A DNA stretch of 64,000 nt, taken from contig NZ_QYAC01000007.1 of the NCBI RefSeq assembly GCF_016758195.1, positions 62,001 to 126,000 of the forward strand, in the 5' to 3' direction. How positions within the stretch are numbered: the first letter of the stretch is position 1; each line of letters opens with the position of its first letter. A program made the translations under genes and the position numbers. Of the stretch, positions 1-8,525 are shown piece after piece. The DNA is from Leucobacter chromiireducens subsp. solipictus (GTDB taxonomy: Bacteria > Actinomycetota > Actinomycetes > Actinomycetales > Microbacteriaceae). The notes below the pieces were generated by a model. That model was not told the origin of the DNA, did not search any database, and was given only the letters and a program-made list of their open reading frames with translations.

Positions 1-1
1 C

Positions 2-640
2 GGTGGCGGCCTCATCGTCGCGATGCTCGTGGGCATCGGTCTGGGCGTGCTCGCCGGTACGCATGCTCGTCGCCCGATCGATCGCGGCGTGACCGCCCTG
101 ACGTCGCTGCTGCAGGCGATTCCCGAGTTTTGGTTGGGTCTACTGCTCGTCCTCGTCTTTGTGATTCAGCTGCACGTTGCTCCGGTCGTTGCGTGGGTAC
201 CGCCCGAACAGGACTTCGGTGGCTGGCTTCGCGGGTTGATCCTCCCGTCCCTCGCGCTCGGTGCCGGGGCCTCCGCGCTGATCGCGCGCCAAACCCGCAC
301 CGCGGTTGCCGCGGCGCTGGCGTCCCGTTACGCCGACACTCTCACGGCGGCGGGAGTGCCGCGCCACCGAATCATCTGGGTGTACGCCCTCAAGAACGCG
401 ATGGTTCCGGTGCTGGCGGCATCCGCGCTGGCGGTTTCGATTCTGTTCGGCACGAGTCTCGTGATGGAACGAGTATTCGCGTTCCCCGGGGTCGGCTCCA
501 TGCTCGTCAACGCCGTCATCGGCAAAGACTTCCCGCTCGTCCAGGGCACCGTGCTCGTCGTCGCGATCATCATCATCGCCGTCAACCTCGTCGTGGATAT
601 TGGCTACGGCGTCATCAACCCGAAGGCGAGGCCCCAGTGA
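2..640 (+). CDS. Peptide/nickel-type ABC transporter permease (DppB/OppB-like), 5' end outside window
   Basis: C-terminal part of an inner-membrane permease of the binding-protein-dependent peptide/nickel transporter family. The frame is open from the window edge, so the true start lies upstream. The visible part has several hydrophobic helices and the cytoplasmic coupling region typical of BPD-transport permeases (roughly DTLTAAGVPRHRIIWVYALKNA), followed by a helix after LVMERVFAFPGVG. It ends in GTGA, where the stop overlaps the GTG start of the next gene, so the two are translationally coupled. With the fused permease-ATPase-ATPase downstream it would form an importer for di/oligopeptides or a similar solute. 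The substrate cannot be read from the sequence. The solute-binding protein is presumably upstream. Confidence 0.9.
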   Translation, partial: GGGLIVAMLVGIGLGVLAGTHARRPIDRGVTALTSLLQAIPEFWLGLLLVLVFVIQLHVAPVVAWVPPEQDFGGWLRGLILPSLALGAGASALIARQTRTAVAAALASRYADTLTAAGVPRHRIIWVYALKNAMVPVLAASALAVSILFGTSLVMERVFAFPGVGSMLVNAVIGKDFPLVQGTVLVVAIIIIAVNLVVDIGYGVINPKARPQ

Positions 641-3309
641 CTCACCCAACTCCTCCCAAGACGCAGGTGTTTCGTGTCGCCCACGCGACGGCCCCGCAGC
701 GCGGAAGCAGCGTGTTCCTCCGCCGCCTCGTGAGACAACCCGCCACGATCCTGTCGCTCAGCTGGCTTGCCGTGGTCCTGATCTGCGCCGTGTTCGCCAG
801 CGCCCTCGCCCCGTACGATCCACTGCAGAACACCTTTGCCGCGGATGCCCTCTTGCAGGGGCCGAGCGCGGAGCACTGGTTCGGTACCGACGACAACGGG
901 CGGGATGTGCTCAGCCGCATGATCTACGGCGCACGCATCGCACTCCTTGTCGGACTGGGCTCGGTACTGATCGCCATGCTCATCGGTGTCCCGATCGGCC
1001 TGCTCCTCGGATACCGAGGCGGGTGGTGGGACCGGATCGGCACCCGGTTCGTTGACATTCTCGACGCGCTCCCCGGACTGCTTGTCGCCGTCGCAGTGAT
1101 CGCAATTCTCGGCCGCGGACTTCCCGCCCTCATGCTCGCCATCGGCCTGATTTTTGCCATGAACTTCGCGCGGATGACGCGCGCGATCACGCTCACCGAA
1201 CGCGGAAAAATGTACATCGATGCCGCGAAGGTCTCAGGGCTTCGCGAGGCTGCGATCCTGTTCAAACAGATTCTTCCCAACCTCGTCGGGCCGCTCGTGA
1301 TTCAGGGCGCGATCCTCACGGGGTCCGCGATCATTATCGAATCAATGCTGAGCTTCCTGGGATTGGGGCTGCAGTCGGCCGTTCCATCGTGGGGCGGACT
1401 GCTGGGGCTCGCTGCCACCAAGCTGGCGGTGCAACCGTTCCTCGCGATCCCGCCAGGCATTGCGATCGTGCTCACGGTGCTCTCTTTCAATATGATCGGC
1501 GACGGCATCAACGATGCGCTTGCCGGAGAAAAGCGCAAGCTCATCAAGCCAGTGAAGCGCGTGACTCCGGCGATTCCTGCCGACCGTGAAACCGCGAATC
1601 CTGCCGTGGACGGGCCGCAGCCGGTGCTCGATATCCGTGATCTCGAGATCGCGCTGAATACTCCAACGGGCACGCGCTCACTGGTTCGCGATGTCACTCT
1701 GACCGTCGGGCGCGGTGAGATCGTAGGCCTGATCGGCGAGTCGGGATCGGGGAAATCGACGCTCGCGCGGGCGATTCTGGGGCTCATGCAGCCGGGGATC
1801 GGCGTCTCGCGGGGGCAGATTCTGCTCGACGGTGAAGACATCGCTGGGCTGGGGGAAAAGGATCTTCGGAGCATCCGGGGGACCCGCATGGCCGCCGTCT
1901 TCCAGGATCCGATGGCCTCGCTTTCGCCCGTGCACACCGTGGGCAAACAGCTCACCGAGACGTTGCGCACGCACGCCACACTCACGAAAGCCGAGGCTCG
2001 GGCGCGCGCCGCAGAGCTGTTGAGCCGTGTAGGCGTGGTGAACGCCGAGCAGCGGCTCGACGACTACCCCCACCAGTTCTCGGGAGGCATGGCGCAGCGC
2101 GTCGCGATTGCGATCGCCATCGCGTCAAACCCGGAGCTGATCATTGCCGACGAGGCAACGAGCGCGCTCGACGTGACCACGCAAGCGCAGGTACTGGATT
2201 TGCTCCTCGAGCTGCGTGACGAGATGGGGCTCAGCATCCTCTTCATTACCCACGGTTTGGGCGTCGCGGCTGAGGCCTGTGACCGCGTCGTGGTGATGTA
2301 CCAGGGGGAGGTCGTTGAGACCTCGGGCGTGTGGGAATTGTTTGATCGGCCCCAGCATGAGTACACGGAGCGCCTGCTCTCAGCCAACCCGGCGTTGCAT
2401 GTCGGTGCCGCGCCCCGCGGTGCCAGCGGGAGCGGGGGAGAGGCCGCGGAGCACACTCCACTGCTGAGCGTGCGCGATCTCGCCTTGACGTACCGCACCC
2501 CCACCCCCTTCGGGGCGGCACCGCAACCCGTGGTTGAGGGCGTGAGCTTCGACATCGCCCCGGGGGAAACACTGGGACTGGTGGGCGAGTCAGGATCCGG
2601 AAAGTCAACGACGGGGCGCGCGATACTGCGGTTGATGCCGGTCGCGGAGGGAAGCATCGAATTCAAGGGCACCGATATCACCAGCTTCGGGGCGAAGACG
2701 CCGCTCAGCTATCGGAAGCAGGTGCAGGCGGTGTTCCAGGATCCGTCGATGTCGCTGAACCCGCAGCACGCCGTGTCTCAGGCTCTGACGACGGCGCTTG
2801 CCCGGCACGGCATTGGTGATCGCGCCGAGCGGGAGCACCTTGCGGAGACCGCGTTTGCCCAGGTCGGGCTCTCGAATGACCATCTCGGCCGCCGCCCCGC
2901 TGAACTCTCGGGCGGGCAGCAGCAGCGCGTGGCGATTGCACGCGCGCTGGTGCTGCGGCCACAGCTGGTGGTGTGCGATGAGGCCGTCAGCGCTCTTGAC
3001 CTATTGACGCAGCGCCAGATCATTGATCTGCTCGCTCAGCTGCAGGAGGAGACGGGAATCAGTTACCTCTTTATCGCGCATGACCTGGGACTGGTGCGCA
3101 ACATCTGTGACCGGATCGCCGTTATGCGTTCGGGGCGACTCGTGGAACTTGCCGAGACCGAGCAGCTGTTCGCAGCGCCCGAGCACCCCTACACGAAGCG
3201 CCTGCTCGGGGCGACCCCCGCCGATCACCCGGAGGGCCGGGAGGAGCGCCGCCGGACGCGGCTCGAGTACGCCCGCGCCCACACCGACGGACGAATTCCC
3301 ACGCCGTAG
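637..3309 (+). CDS. Triple-fusion peptide-type ABC transporter: DppC-like permease + two ATPases
   Basis: 890-aa protein holding three normally separate subunits. Residues about 1-310 are a DppC/OppC-like permease (N-terminal helix, then a domain starting near the motif HWFGTDDNGRDV). About 325-580 is a DppD-like ATPase with Walker A GESGSGKST near 367, signature FSGGMAQR near 480 and DEATSALD. About 605-860 is a DppF-like ATPase with Walker A near 650, LSGGQQQR near 757 and the unusual DEAVSALD. Both ATPases end with the peptide-transporter C-terminal motif (HEYTERLL, HPYTKRLL). A Gly/Ser/Ala-rich linker separates the ATPases. The GTG start overlaps the upstream permease stop; the frame is also open further upstream, but that part overlaps the permease and carries no family match. 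Permease-ATPase fusions of this family occur in Actinobacteria; the complete three-part fusion is the notable point. Confidence 0.93.
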   Translation: MTHPTPPKTQVFRVAHATAPQRGSSVFLRRLVRQPATILSLSWLAVVLICAVFASALAPYDPLQNTFAADALLQGPSAEHWFGTDDNGRDVLSRMIYGARIALLVGLGSVLIAMLIGVPIGLLLGYRGGWWDRIGTRFVDILDALPGLLVAVAVIAILGRGLPALMLAIGLIFAMNFARMTRAITLTERGKMYIDAAKVSGLREAAILFKQILPNLVGPLVIQGAILTGSAIIIESMLSFLGLGLQSAVPSWGGLLGLAATKLAVQPFLAIPPGIAIVLTVLSFNMIGDGINDALAGEKRKLIKPVKRVTPAIPADRETANPAVDGPQPVLDIRDLEIALNTPTGTRSLVRDVTLTVGRGEIVGLIGESGSGKSTLARAILGLMQPGIGVSRGQILLDGEDIAGLGEKDLRSIRGTRMAAVFQDPMASLSPVHTVGKQLTETLRTHATLTKAEARARAAELLSRVGVVNAEQRLDDYPHQFSGGMAQRVAIAIAIASNPELIIADEATSALDVTTQAQVLDLLLELRDEMGLSILFITHGLGVAAEACDRVVVMYQGEVVETSGVWELFDRPQHEYTERLLSANPALHVGAAPRGASGSGGEAAEHTPLLSVRDLALTYRTPTPFGAAPQPVVEGVSFDIAPGETLGLVGESGSGKSTTGRAILRLMPVAEGSIEFKGTDITSFGAKTPLSYRKQVQAVFQDPSMSLNPQHAVSQALTTALARHGIGDRAEREHLAETAFAQVGLSNDHLGRRPAELSGGQQQRVAIARALVLRPQLVVCDEAVSALDLLTQRQIIDLLAQLQEETGISYLFIAHDLGLVRNICDRIAVMRSGRLVELAETEQLFAAPEHPYTKRLLGATPADHPEGREERRRTRLEYARAHTDGRIPTP

Positions 3310-3364
3310 GCAGCCCGGAGAGGCCGAAGTGGCTGCCGAGGTCTCGGGCTACCCAACCGTCACC

Positions 3365-3441
3365 AACGCACCGGAGATTCACGAACACCTCGGAGAAAAC
3401 TCCCCCGACGGGGGCCGGGGGCCGAGGATCTCCGGTGCGTT
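3365..3441 (+). terminator. Long inverted repeat with nested GC hairpin after the peptide transporter
   Basis: 14-bp arms AACGCACCGGAGAT (3365-3378) and ATCTCCGGTGCGTT (3428-3441) enclose a second hairpin, CCCCC-GAC-GGGGG (3402-3414). It lies between the ABC transporter and the next gene. The likely role is transcription termination; there is no T-run, as is common in this group. Confidence 0.5.
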
Positions 3442-3520
3442 CGTGAACGGGGCGTGTGCCAAGCCCGGCCCCGGCAACCCGGTACCCCCGAATGTCACGG
3501 GCCCGGAGTAGGCTGTGCGG

Positions 3521-5041
3521 GTGAGTACCCAGCCCGAGACGCCCACCCCCGCAATCCGCCCCTGGGCCGCACTCTGGTCCATGGTGCTCGGCTTTTTCAT
3601 GATCCTGGTGGACACCACGATCGTGTCGGTCGCGAACCCCTCGATCATGCAGGGGCTCGAAACGACAATGGTCGCGACCCTGTGGGCCACGAGCGCCTAC
3701 CTGCTCGCGTACGCGGTGCCGCTGCTCATCACTGGCCGCCTCGGGGATCGCTTCGGTACGCGCCGGATCTACCTGCTCGGCCTCGCGGTGTTCACGCTGG
3801 CCTCGCTCGCGTGCGGCCTGTCCCACTCGATCGAGATGCTGATCGTCGCTCGCGTCGCGCAGGGCCTCGGGGCGTCGCTCATGACGCCGCAGACCATGGC
3901 CGTGATTACGCGCATCTTCCCGCCGCGGGAGCGCGGTTCGGCGATGGCCGTGTGGGGCGTGACCGCGGGCGTGGCCACCCTGGTGGGTCCGATCCTCGGC
4001 GGCTTCCTGCTCGATGCCTGGGGCTGGGAGTGGATCTTCTTCATCAACGTGCCGGTCGGGATTCTCGCGTTCATCCTGGCTATGCGTTTCGTCCCGGTAC
4101 TCCCCACCAGCGCGCACCGCTTCGACTGGCTCGGCGTGATCCTGAGCGCCGTGGGCATGTTCCTCGTGGTCTTCGGCATCCAGGAGGGCCAGAGCTACGA
4201 GTGGGGCCCGATCTGGGGGCCGGTCACGATCTGGGGCATGATCATCGCGGGCGTCGTGGTGCTTGTGCTGTTCGTCGTATGGCAGCGCTTCCAGCGCGGA
4301 GAGCCGCTGATCCCGCTCCAGATTTTCCGGGATCGGAACTTCTCGGTCGGCTCCGCAGCGATCGTTACCGTCGGCTTCAGTGTGACCGGGATGAGCCTGC
4401 CCCTCATGTTCTACCTGCAGCTGGTGCGCGGGCAGACCCCGACCCAGTCGGCGCTGATGATGGTGCCGATGGCGGTGCTGTCGATCGCGCTCGCCCGCCC
4501 GGTGGGATTGCTCATCGACCGGCGGGATCCGCGCCGCATCCCGGTGATCGGCCTCGTGCTGGTCTCCGCGGGCATGCTCGGCTACGTGCTGCTGATGCAC
4601 CCGGACACCCCAATCTGGCTGCTGCTGATCCCGAGCGTCATCCTCGGCGTGGGCAACGCGTTCATGTGGGGACCGCTCGCCTCGCTCACCACGTTCAGCC
4701 TGAAGCCCAGCCTCGCGGGGGCCGGATCCGGCGTCTACAACACCAGCCGCCAGATCGGTGCGGTCCTGGGGTCGGCGGCGATGGCGATGCTCATGAACGC
4801 GCGGATCAGTGCGCTGCTCGGCGAGCAGGCGGCCGCCGGCATCGGTGGCGGCGGTGAAGCGGGCGGCGGGCTTGCCGCGCTCCCCGCGCCGCTGCAGGAA
4901 AGCTTCACCACCGCGATGATGCAGTCGCTGATGATGCCGATGGGCGTGATCCTTGTCGGCGCGATCATCGCCCTCTGGTTCGCCCCGCGCCCCGCGCGCA
5001 CCGGCGAGATATCCGTCCCGGACGCGGCACCGGGCCACTAA
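3521..5041 (+). CDS. MFS multidrug/drug:H+ antiporter, DHA2 (EmrB/QacA) type
   Basis: 506-aa integral membrane protein with the long, 14-helix-type hydrophobicity pattern of DHA2 exporters. Motif A-like loop (GRLGDRFGTRRIYLLG) and a motif C-like segment (GVTAGVATLVGPILGGFLLD) are visible near the start of the protein, followed by FFINVPVG, which is characteristic of EmrB/QacA proteins. The GTG at 3521 is chosen because a TAGGCT -10 box (3509-3514) ends 6 bp before it, suggesting a leaderless transcript; an in-frame GTG at 3515 is the alternative. It probably exports hydrophobic drugs or metabolites. The substrate is unknown. No regulator gene is adjacent. Confidence 0.88.
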   Translation: MSTQPETPTPAIRPWAALWSMVLGFFMILVDTTIVSVANPSIMQGLETTMVATLWATSAYLLAYAVPLLITGRLGDRFGTRRIYLLGLAVFTLASLACGLSHSIEMLIVARVAQGLGASLMTPQTMAVITRIFPPRERGSAMAVWGVTAGVATLVGPILGGFLLDAWGWEWIFFINVPVGILAFILAMRFVPVLPTSAHRFDWLGVILSAVGMFLVVFGIQEGQSYEWGPIWGPVTIWGMIIAGVVVLVLFVVWQRFQRGEPLIPLQIFRDRNFSVGSAAIVTVGFSVTGMSLPLMFYLQLVRGQTPTQSALMMVPMAVLSIALARPVGLLIDRRDPRRIPVIGLVLVSAGMLGYVLLMHPDTPIWLLLIPSVILGVGNAFMWGPLASLTTFSLKPSLAGAGSGVYNTSRQIGAVLGSAAMAMLMNARISALLGEQAAAGIGGGGEAGGGLAALPAPLQESFTTAMMQSLMMPMGVILVGAIIALWFAPRPARTGEISVPDAAPGH

Positions 5042-5098
5042 CCGAACGCCCGGCCCAGCGCCCGCCACACCCCAGTTCACCCCACGAAAGGACCCCGC

Positions 5099-5425
5099 AT
5101 GATCCTCGCATTCTCCGTTGCCCCGAGCGGCGTCGGCACGGCAGGCCCCGCGACGAGCGATTCCGGTTCGGTCTCCGACGCGGTTGCGGCGGCGATCCGC
5201 GTGGTGCGCGAGTCCGGGATCCCGCACCGCACCTCCTCGATGTTCACGGAGCTCGAGGGCGAGTGGGACGAGGTCTTCGACGTGGTGAAGCGCGCCACCG
5301 AGGCCGTGCTGCCCTACGGCTCCCGGGTATCGCTCGTCATGAAGGCGGACATCCGGCCCGGCTTCGAGGGCGAGCTCGACGCGAAGCTCGAGCGCCTGGA
5401 AGCGGCGGTCGAGCGCGGGGCGTAG
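5099..5425 (+). CDS. Thiamine-binding-fold protein (MTH1187/YkoF-like, DUF77)
   Basis: 108-aa soluble protein resembling the MTH1187/YkoF ferredoxin-like family: N-terminal strand ILAFSVAPSG, helix with SDAVAAAIRVVRESG, then the stretch TELEGEWDEVFDVVKRATEAV and strand RVSLVMKADIR. Family members bind thiamine or its precursors, often as oligomers, and are usually linked to thiamine/HMP uptake or salvage. No thiamine gene is adjacent here, so the role is inferred from the fold alone. A ribosome-binding site AAAGGA (5087-5092) supports the ATG. The gene follows the MFS exporter by 57 bp and may share its transcript. Confidence 0.75.
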   Translation: MILAFSVAPSGVGTAGPATSDSGSVSDAVAAAIRVVRESGIPHRTSSMFTELEGEWDEVFDVVKRATEAVLPYGSRVSLVMKADIRPGFEGELDAKLERLEAAVERGA

Positions 5426-5435
5426 CGTCCGCCGT

Positions 5436-5456
5436 GGCCGGGCGAGCTGCCCGGCC
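5436..5456. terminator. Hairpin between convergent genes
   Basis: Inverted repeat GGCCGGGC-GAGCT-GCCCGGCC between the convergent thiamine-binding-type gene and lipoprotein gene. Probably a bidirectional terminator. Confidence 0.5.
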
Positions 5457-5511
5457 CTCGGCGAGCTGGGCGGTCTCCGTCCGCGAGTGGCCGTCGACGG
5501 TGCGGGCTGGG

Positions 5512-6297
5512 CTACTCGATATCTTCGAGCAACTCGGACAGGGCGTTTGGCGTCGCGCCTGAGGCCTGTGCGAGTTCGCCGAAACGGGCGTCAGCCGCCA
5601 CGTTCTCGGCCTCACTCGCGTTGTCGAACAGCGAGAGATACTCCGCATTGCCCCCGGTCTCTTCGACCGACTGCACGCGGATGAGCCAACAGGTGGCGTC
5701 CGGTGTGAAGCCCGCATGGACTTCCCAAGCGAGCGCAAGCGTACCGATGCAGATGTTGTTGGCATCGAGAATGTCGGTCGCCGTGGCGTCGTCCTGGACC
5801 AGCGCCAACTCGAACAGATCAGCCATCGTGTGCGTGGGAGAAATGCTCGCGTCGTTCGAGAGGAACTCGTCGGCGACGGCCTGGTGCTCTGTGCAGAGGA
5901 ACCGCGAGGCGAGCCACGTCATCGCCGGATCCTTCAGCTCCGATGCGCCAGCCGCATCGTCTGCCCGAGTGCACGCGTCCAGCCCCATGCCGACCACGGT
6001 CTCTTTCACCGCGGGATCGGCATCGTCCCACGCTACGAGTTCGATGGATGTCCAGGACGAGGACGCATCGAAACTCGCGACCATCGGGATCGCAAGTATC
6101 ACGTTGTCGAAGAACGCCTGCTGCGCCGCCGGCACATCCCGCCCACTCGGCGTCGTTGGTTCGCCCGAGGAGGTCGAGGGTGACTCGTCCGTGAGCAGGG
6201 GCGGCAACGCACCGCACCCGCTCACCGCCAGACACCCGGCGAGTGCGGTGCTGGCTGCCAGCGCCGCCCAGCGCTGCCGTGAACGTACCGTCGACAC
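5512..6297 (-). CDS. Putative lipoprotein of unknown function
   Basis: 261-aa predicted secreted lipoprotein. The N-terminus has a basic n-region (MSTVRSRQRW), a hydrophobic stretch and two possible lipoboxes, LAGC (Cys22) and VSGC (Cys28); the latter precedes a Ser/Thr/Pro-rich linker (about residues 35-55) typical of actinobacterial lipoproteins. The body is acidic and contains Cys residues near DACTRADD, RFLCTEHQ, NNICIG and ATCWLI that could pair outside the membrane. I recognise no domain. It is monocistronic and convergent with the upstream pair. The 296 bp between it and the divergent ABC exporter show only that gene's promoter. Confidence 0.7.
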   Translation of the reverse strand: MSTVRSRQRWAALAASTALAGCLAVSGCGALPPLLTDESPSTSSGEPTTPSGRDVPAAQQAFFDNVILAIPMVASFDASSSWTSIELVAWDDADPAVKETVVGMGLDACTRADDAAGASELKDPAMTWLASRFLCTEHQAVADEFLSNDASISPTHTMADLFELALVQDDATATDILDANNICIGTLALAWEVHAGFTPDATCWLIRVQSVEETGGNAEYLSLFDNASEAENVAADARFGELAQASGATPNALSELLEDIE

Positions 6298-6593
6298 GAG
6301 TGTTTCTCCCCACTGTTCGGGGGTCTTCGGCTCCGGGGACCAAAGATCCTCTCCCGATCATTCGCTTGCATTCTACGGGGAAATCGGGGTGGGTCGGAGG
6401 AACCGCTGGGTCGTTGTGCTCCCTCGCGACGCTCCTCCTGCACATGACCCGGCGGTGCCTCGGGGAAACGGGGTCGGCCTCGAATACGGCGCCGGCCGCG
6501 AACACGGGGCTGATCCGGCACCGGGTGCCGCGCGGAGCAACTCCGCCGAGCTCACTACTGTGCGATGTCCTCGGTGTCCGCTAGTCTCCGACT

Positions 6594-8465
6594 ATGAGCA
6601 TGGGTGGTGGAGGCGGCCGCGGATCCCGAGTATCGGGAGGCGACGCGGAGCGTCAGCGGGAACTCAACAGTCAGGCACCGAAGGTGGCCAGGCTGGGGCG
6701 CCGGATCGCGGACCTGTTCCGGCCGTACCGCTGGCCGCTCGCGGTCATCATCGCGCTCGTCATCGTCTCGGCGGCGCTCGCCATCCTGCCCCCGCTCCTC
6801 ACGCAGCGCGTGTTCGATGAGGGCCTGTTCCCGCTCGACGGCGGCGGGCCGAACATGACGGCACTGGGCTGGCTCGTGCTCGGCATGATCGCCGTGTTCG
6901 TGGTCTCGTCGGGGCTCGGCATCATCCAGACCCTGTTCACGGCGCGCGTGGGCAACCGGGTGATGGGGGATCTGCGCGTCAAGCTCTTCGCCCATCTGCA
7001 GGCCATGGAGCTCGGCTTCTTCACCCGCACGAAGACGGGGGTGATCCAGTCGCGCCTGCAGAACGACGTCGGCGGCGTCGCCAACGTGCTCACGAACACG
7101 GTGTCGAACATCATCGGGAATACGGTGACGGTCGTGGCGGCCGCGGTGGCCATGATCCTGCTCAGCTGGCAGCTCACGCTCGTCGCCGTCGTGCTCATGC
7201 CGGTGCTCGTGTTCGCCCAGCGTCGCGTGGGCCAGGTCCGTGCGCGGATCGCGGGGCGCACGCAGGAGTCGCTGTCCGAAATGTCCGCGATCACGCAGGA
7301 GGCGCTGTCCGTCTCGGGCGTGCTGCTCGCGAAGACCTACTCGCGGCAGGCCGCCGAGACCGAGCGCTACGCGGACGAGAACCGCAACCAGATCAGCCTG
7401 CAGGTGCAGCAGACGATGAGCGGCCAGGTGTTTTTCGCCCTGGTGCAGGTGTTCCTGTCCGCGGTGCCGGCGATCGTGTACCTCGTTTCGGGCTGGTTGA
7501 TGGCGCGCGCGCTCGGCACCGATATCGATCCGGGGATCACGGCGGGCACGATCGTCGCGTTCACGACGGTGCAGTCGCGCCTCCTGTTCCCCCTGATGGC
7601 GCTCATGCGGATCGCGCTCGACCTGCAGACCTCCAGCGCGCTGTTCGCCCGCATCTTCGAGTACCTCGACCTGAAGCCCGCGATCGTGGACAAGCCGGAC
7701 GCGCGCCAGCCCTCAGACGCGCCGGGCCGCGCGGGCCGGATCGAGTTCGACGAGGTGACCTTCCGGTACCCGGACTCCCGCACCGACGACCGGCCGACCC
7801 TCGACCGGATCTCCTTCGAGATCGCGCCCGGCGAGTTCGTGGCCTTTGTGGGGGCCTCCGGTTCCGGCAAAACCACGATCGGGAACCTGATCCCGCGCCT
7901 GTACGACGCCGAGTCCGGCGCGGTCCGCTACGGCGGGGACGATGTGAAGGATCTCGCGCAGGAGGCGCTCATGGATCGGATCGGGGTGGTCACGCAGGAG
8001 CCGTACCTGTTCCACGCGACGATCGCCGCGAACCTCCGCTACGCGAAGCCCGACGCCTCTCTCGAGGAGCTCCGCAACGCGGCTCGGCTCGCGAACATCC
8101 ACGACACGATCGCGAGCTTCTCCGAGGGCTACGACACCGTCGTGGGGGAGCGCGGGTACCGGCTGTCCGGCGGCGAGAAGCAGCGGATCGCGATCGCGCG
8201 GGTGCTGCTGAAGAACCCGCGCGTGCTGGTGCTCGACGAGGCGACGAGCGCGCTCGACACCGTGAACGAGCGGATCGTGCAGCACGCCCTCGAGGATGCC
8301 CGCAGCGGGCGCACCACGATCGCGATCGCGCACCGGCTTTCCACCGTTGTCGATGCCGACCGGATCTACGTGGTCGGCGAGGGGCGGATCCTGGAGCACG
8401 GCACGCACGAGGAGCTTCTGGAGCTCGGCGGTGCCTACGCGGAGCTGTACTCGCAACAGCAGTAG
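6594..8465 (+). CDS. ABC exporter half-transporter (fused transmembrane domain + ATPase)
   Basis: 623-aa MsbA/LmrA-type exporter. Residues about 45-340 form a six-helix ABC transmembrane domain (class 1), and about 380-620 the nucleotide-binding domain with Walker A GASGSGKTT near 419, signature LSGGEKQR near 523, Walker B VLVLDEATSALD near 544 and the H-loop His in IAIAHRLS. All catalytic motifs are intact, so it could act as a homodimer. A glycine-rich N-terminal tail (GGGGGRGSR) precedes the membrane part. A TAGTCT box (6582-6587) ends 6 bp before the ATG, suggesting a leaderless mRNA. Substrate unknown (lipid or drug export typical for the family). Confidence 0.9.
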   Translation: MSMGGGGGRGSRVSGGDAERQRELNSQAPKVARLGRRIADLFRPYRWPLAVIIALVIVSAALAILPPLLTQRVFDEGLFPLDGGGPNMTALGWLVLGMIAVFVVSSGLGIIQTLFTARVGNRVMGDLRVKLFAHLQAMELGFFTRTKTGVIQSRLQNDVGGVANVLTNTVSNIIGNTVTVVAAAVAMILLSWQLTLVAVVLMPVLVFAQRRVGQVRARIAGRTQESLSEMSAITQEALSVSGVLLAKTYSRQAAETERYADENRNQISLQVQQTMSGQVFFALVQVFLSAVPAIVYLVSGWLMARALGTDIDPGITAGTIVAFTTVQSRLLFPLMALMRIALDLQTSSALFARIFEYLDLKPAIVDKPDARQPSDAPGRAGRIEFDEVTFRYPDSRTDDRPTLDRISFEIAPGEFVAFVGASGSGKTTIGNLIPRLYDAESGAVRYGGDDVKDLAQEALMDRIGVVTQEPYLFHATIAANLRYAKPDASLEELRNAARLANIHDTIASFSEGYDTVVGERGYRLSGGEKQRIAIARVLLKNPRVLVLDEATSALDTVNERIVQHALEDARSGRTTIAIAHRLSTVVDADRIYVVGEGRILEHGTHEELLELGGAYAELYSQQQ

Positions 8466-8480
8466 CGCGCGGTCGGGACG

Positions 8481-8509
8481 GCGGGCTCGCGCGCGTGATC
8501 GGAGCCCGC
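8481..8509 (+). terminator. Inverted repeat between ABC exporter and alaA
   Basis: Arms GCGGGCTC (8481-8488) and GAGCCCGC (8502-8509) lie after the exporter stop and end 4 bp before the TACACT -10 box of alaA. This could be a weak terminator or a regulatory site. Confidence 0.35.
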
Positions 8510-8525
8510 GCAGTACACTTTCCCC

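Noticed and set aside
130-636. N-terminal extension of the fused ABC transporter upstream of 637
   Set aside because: The frame is open but overlaps the DppB-like gene and encodes Arg/Gly-rich sequence with no resemblance to the family; the GTG at 637 is coupled to the upstream stop.
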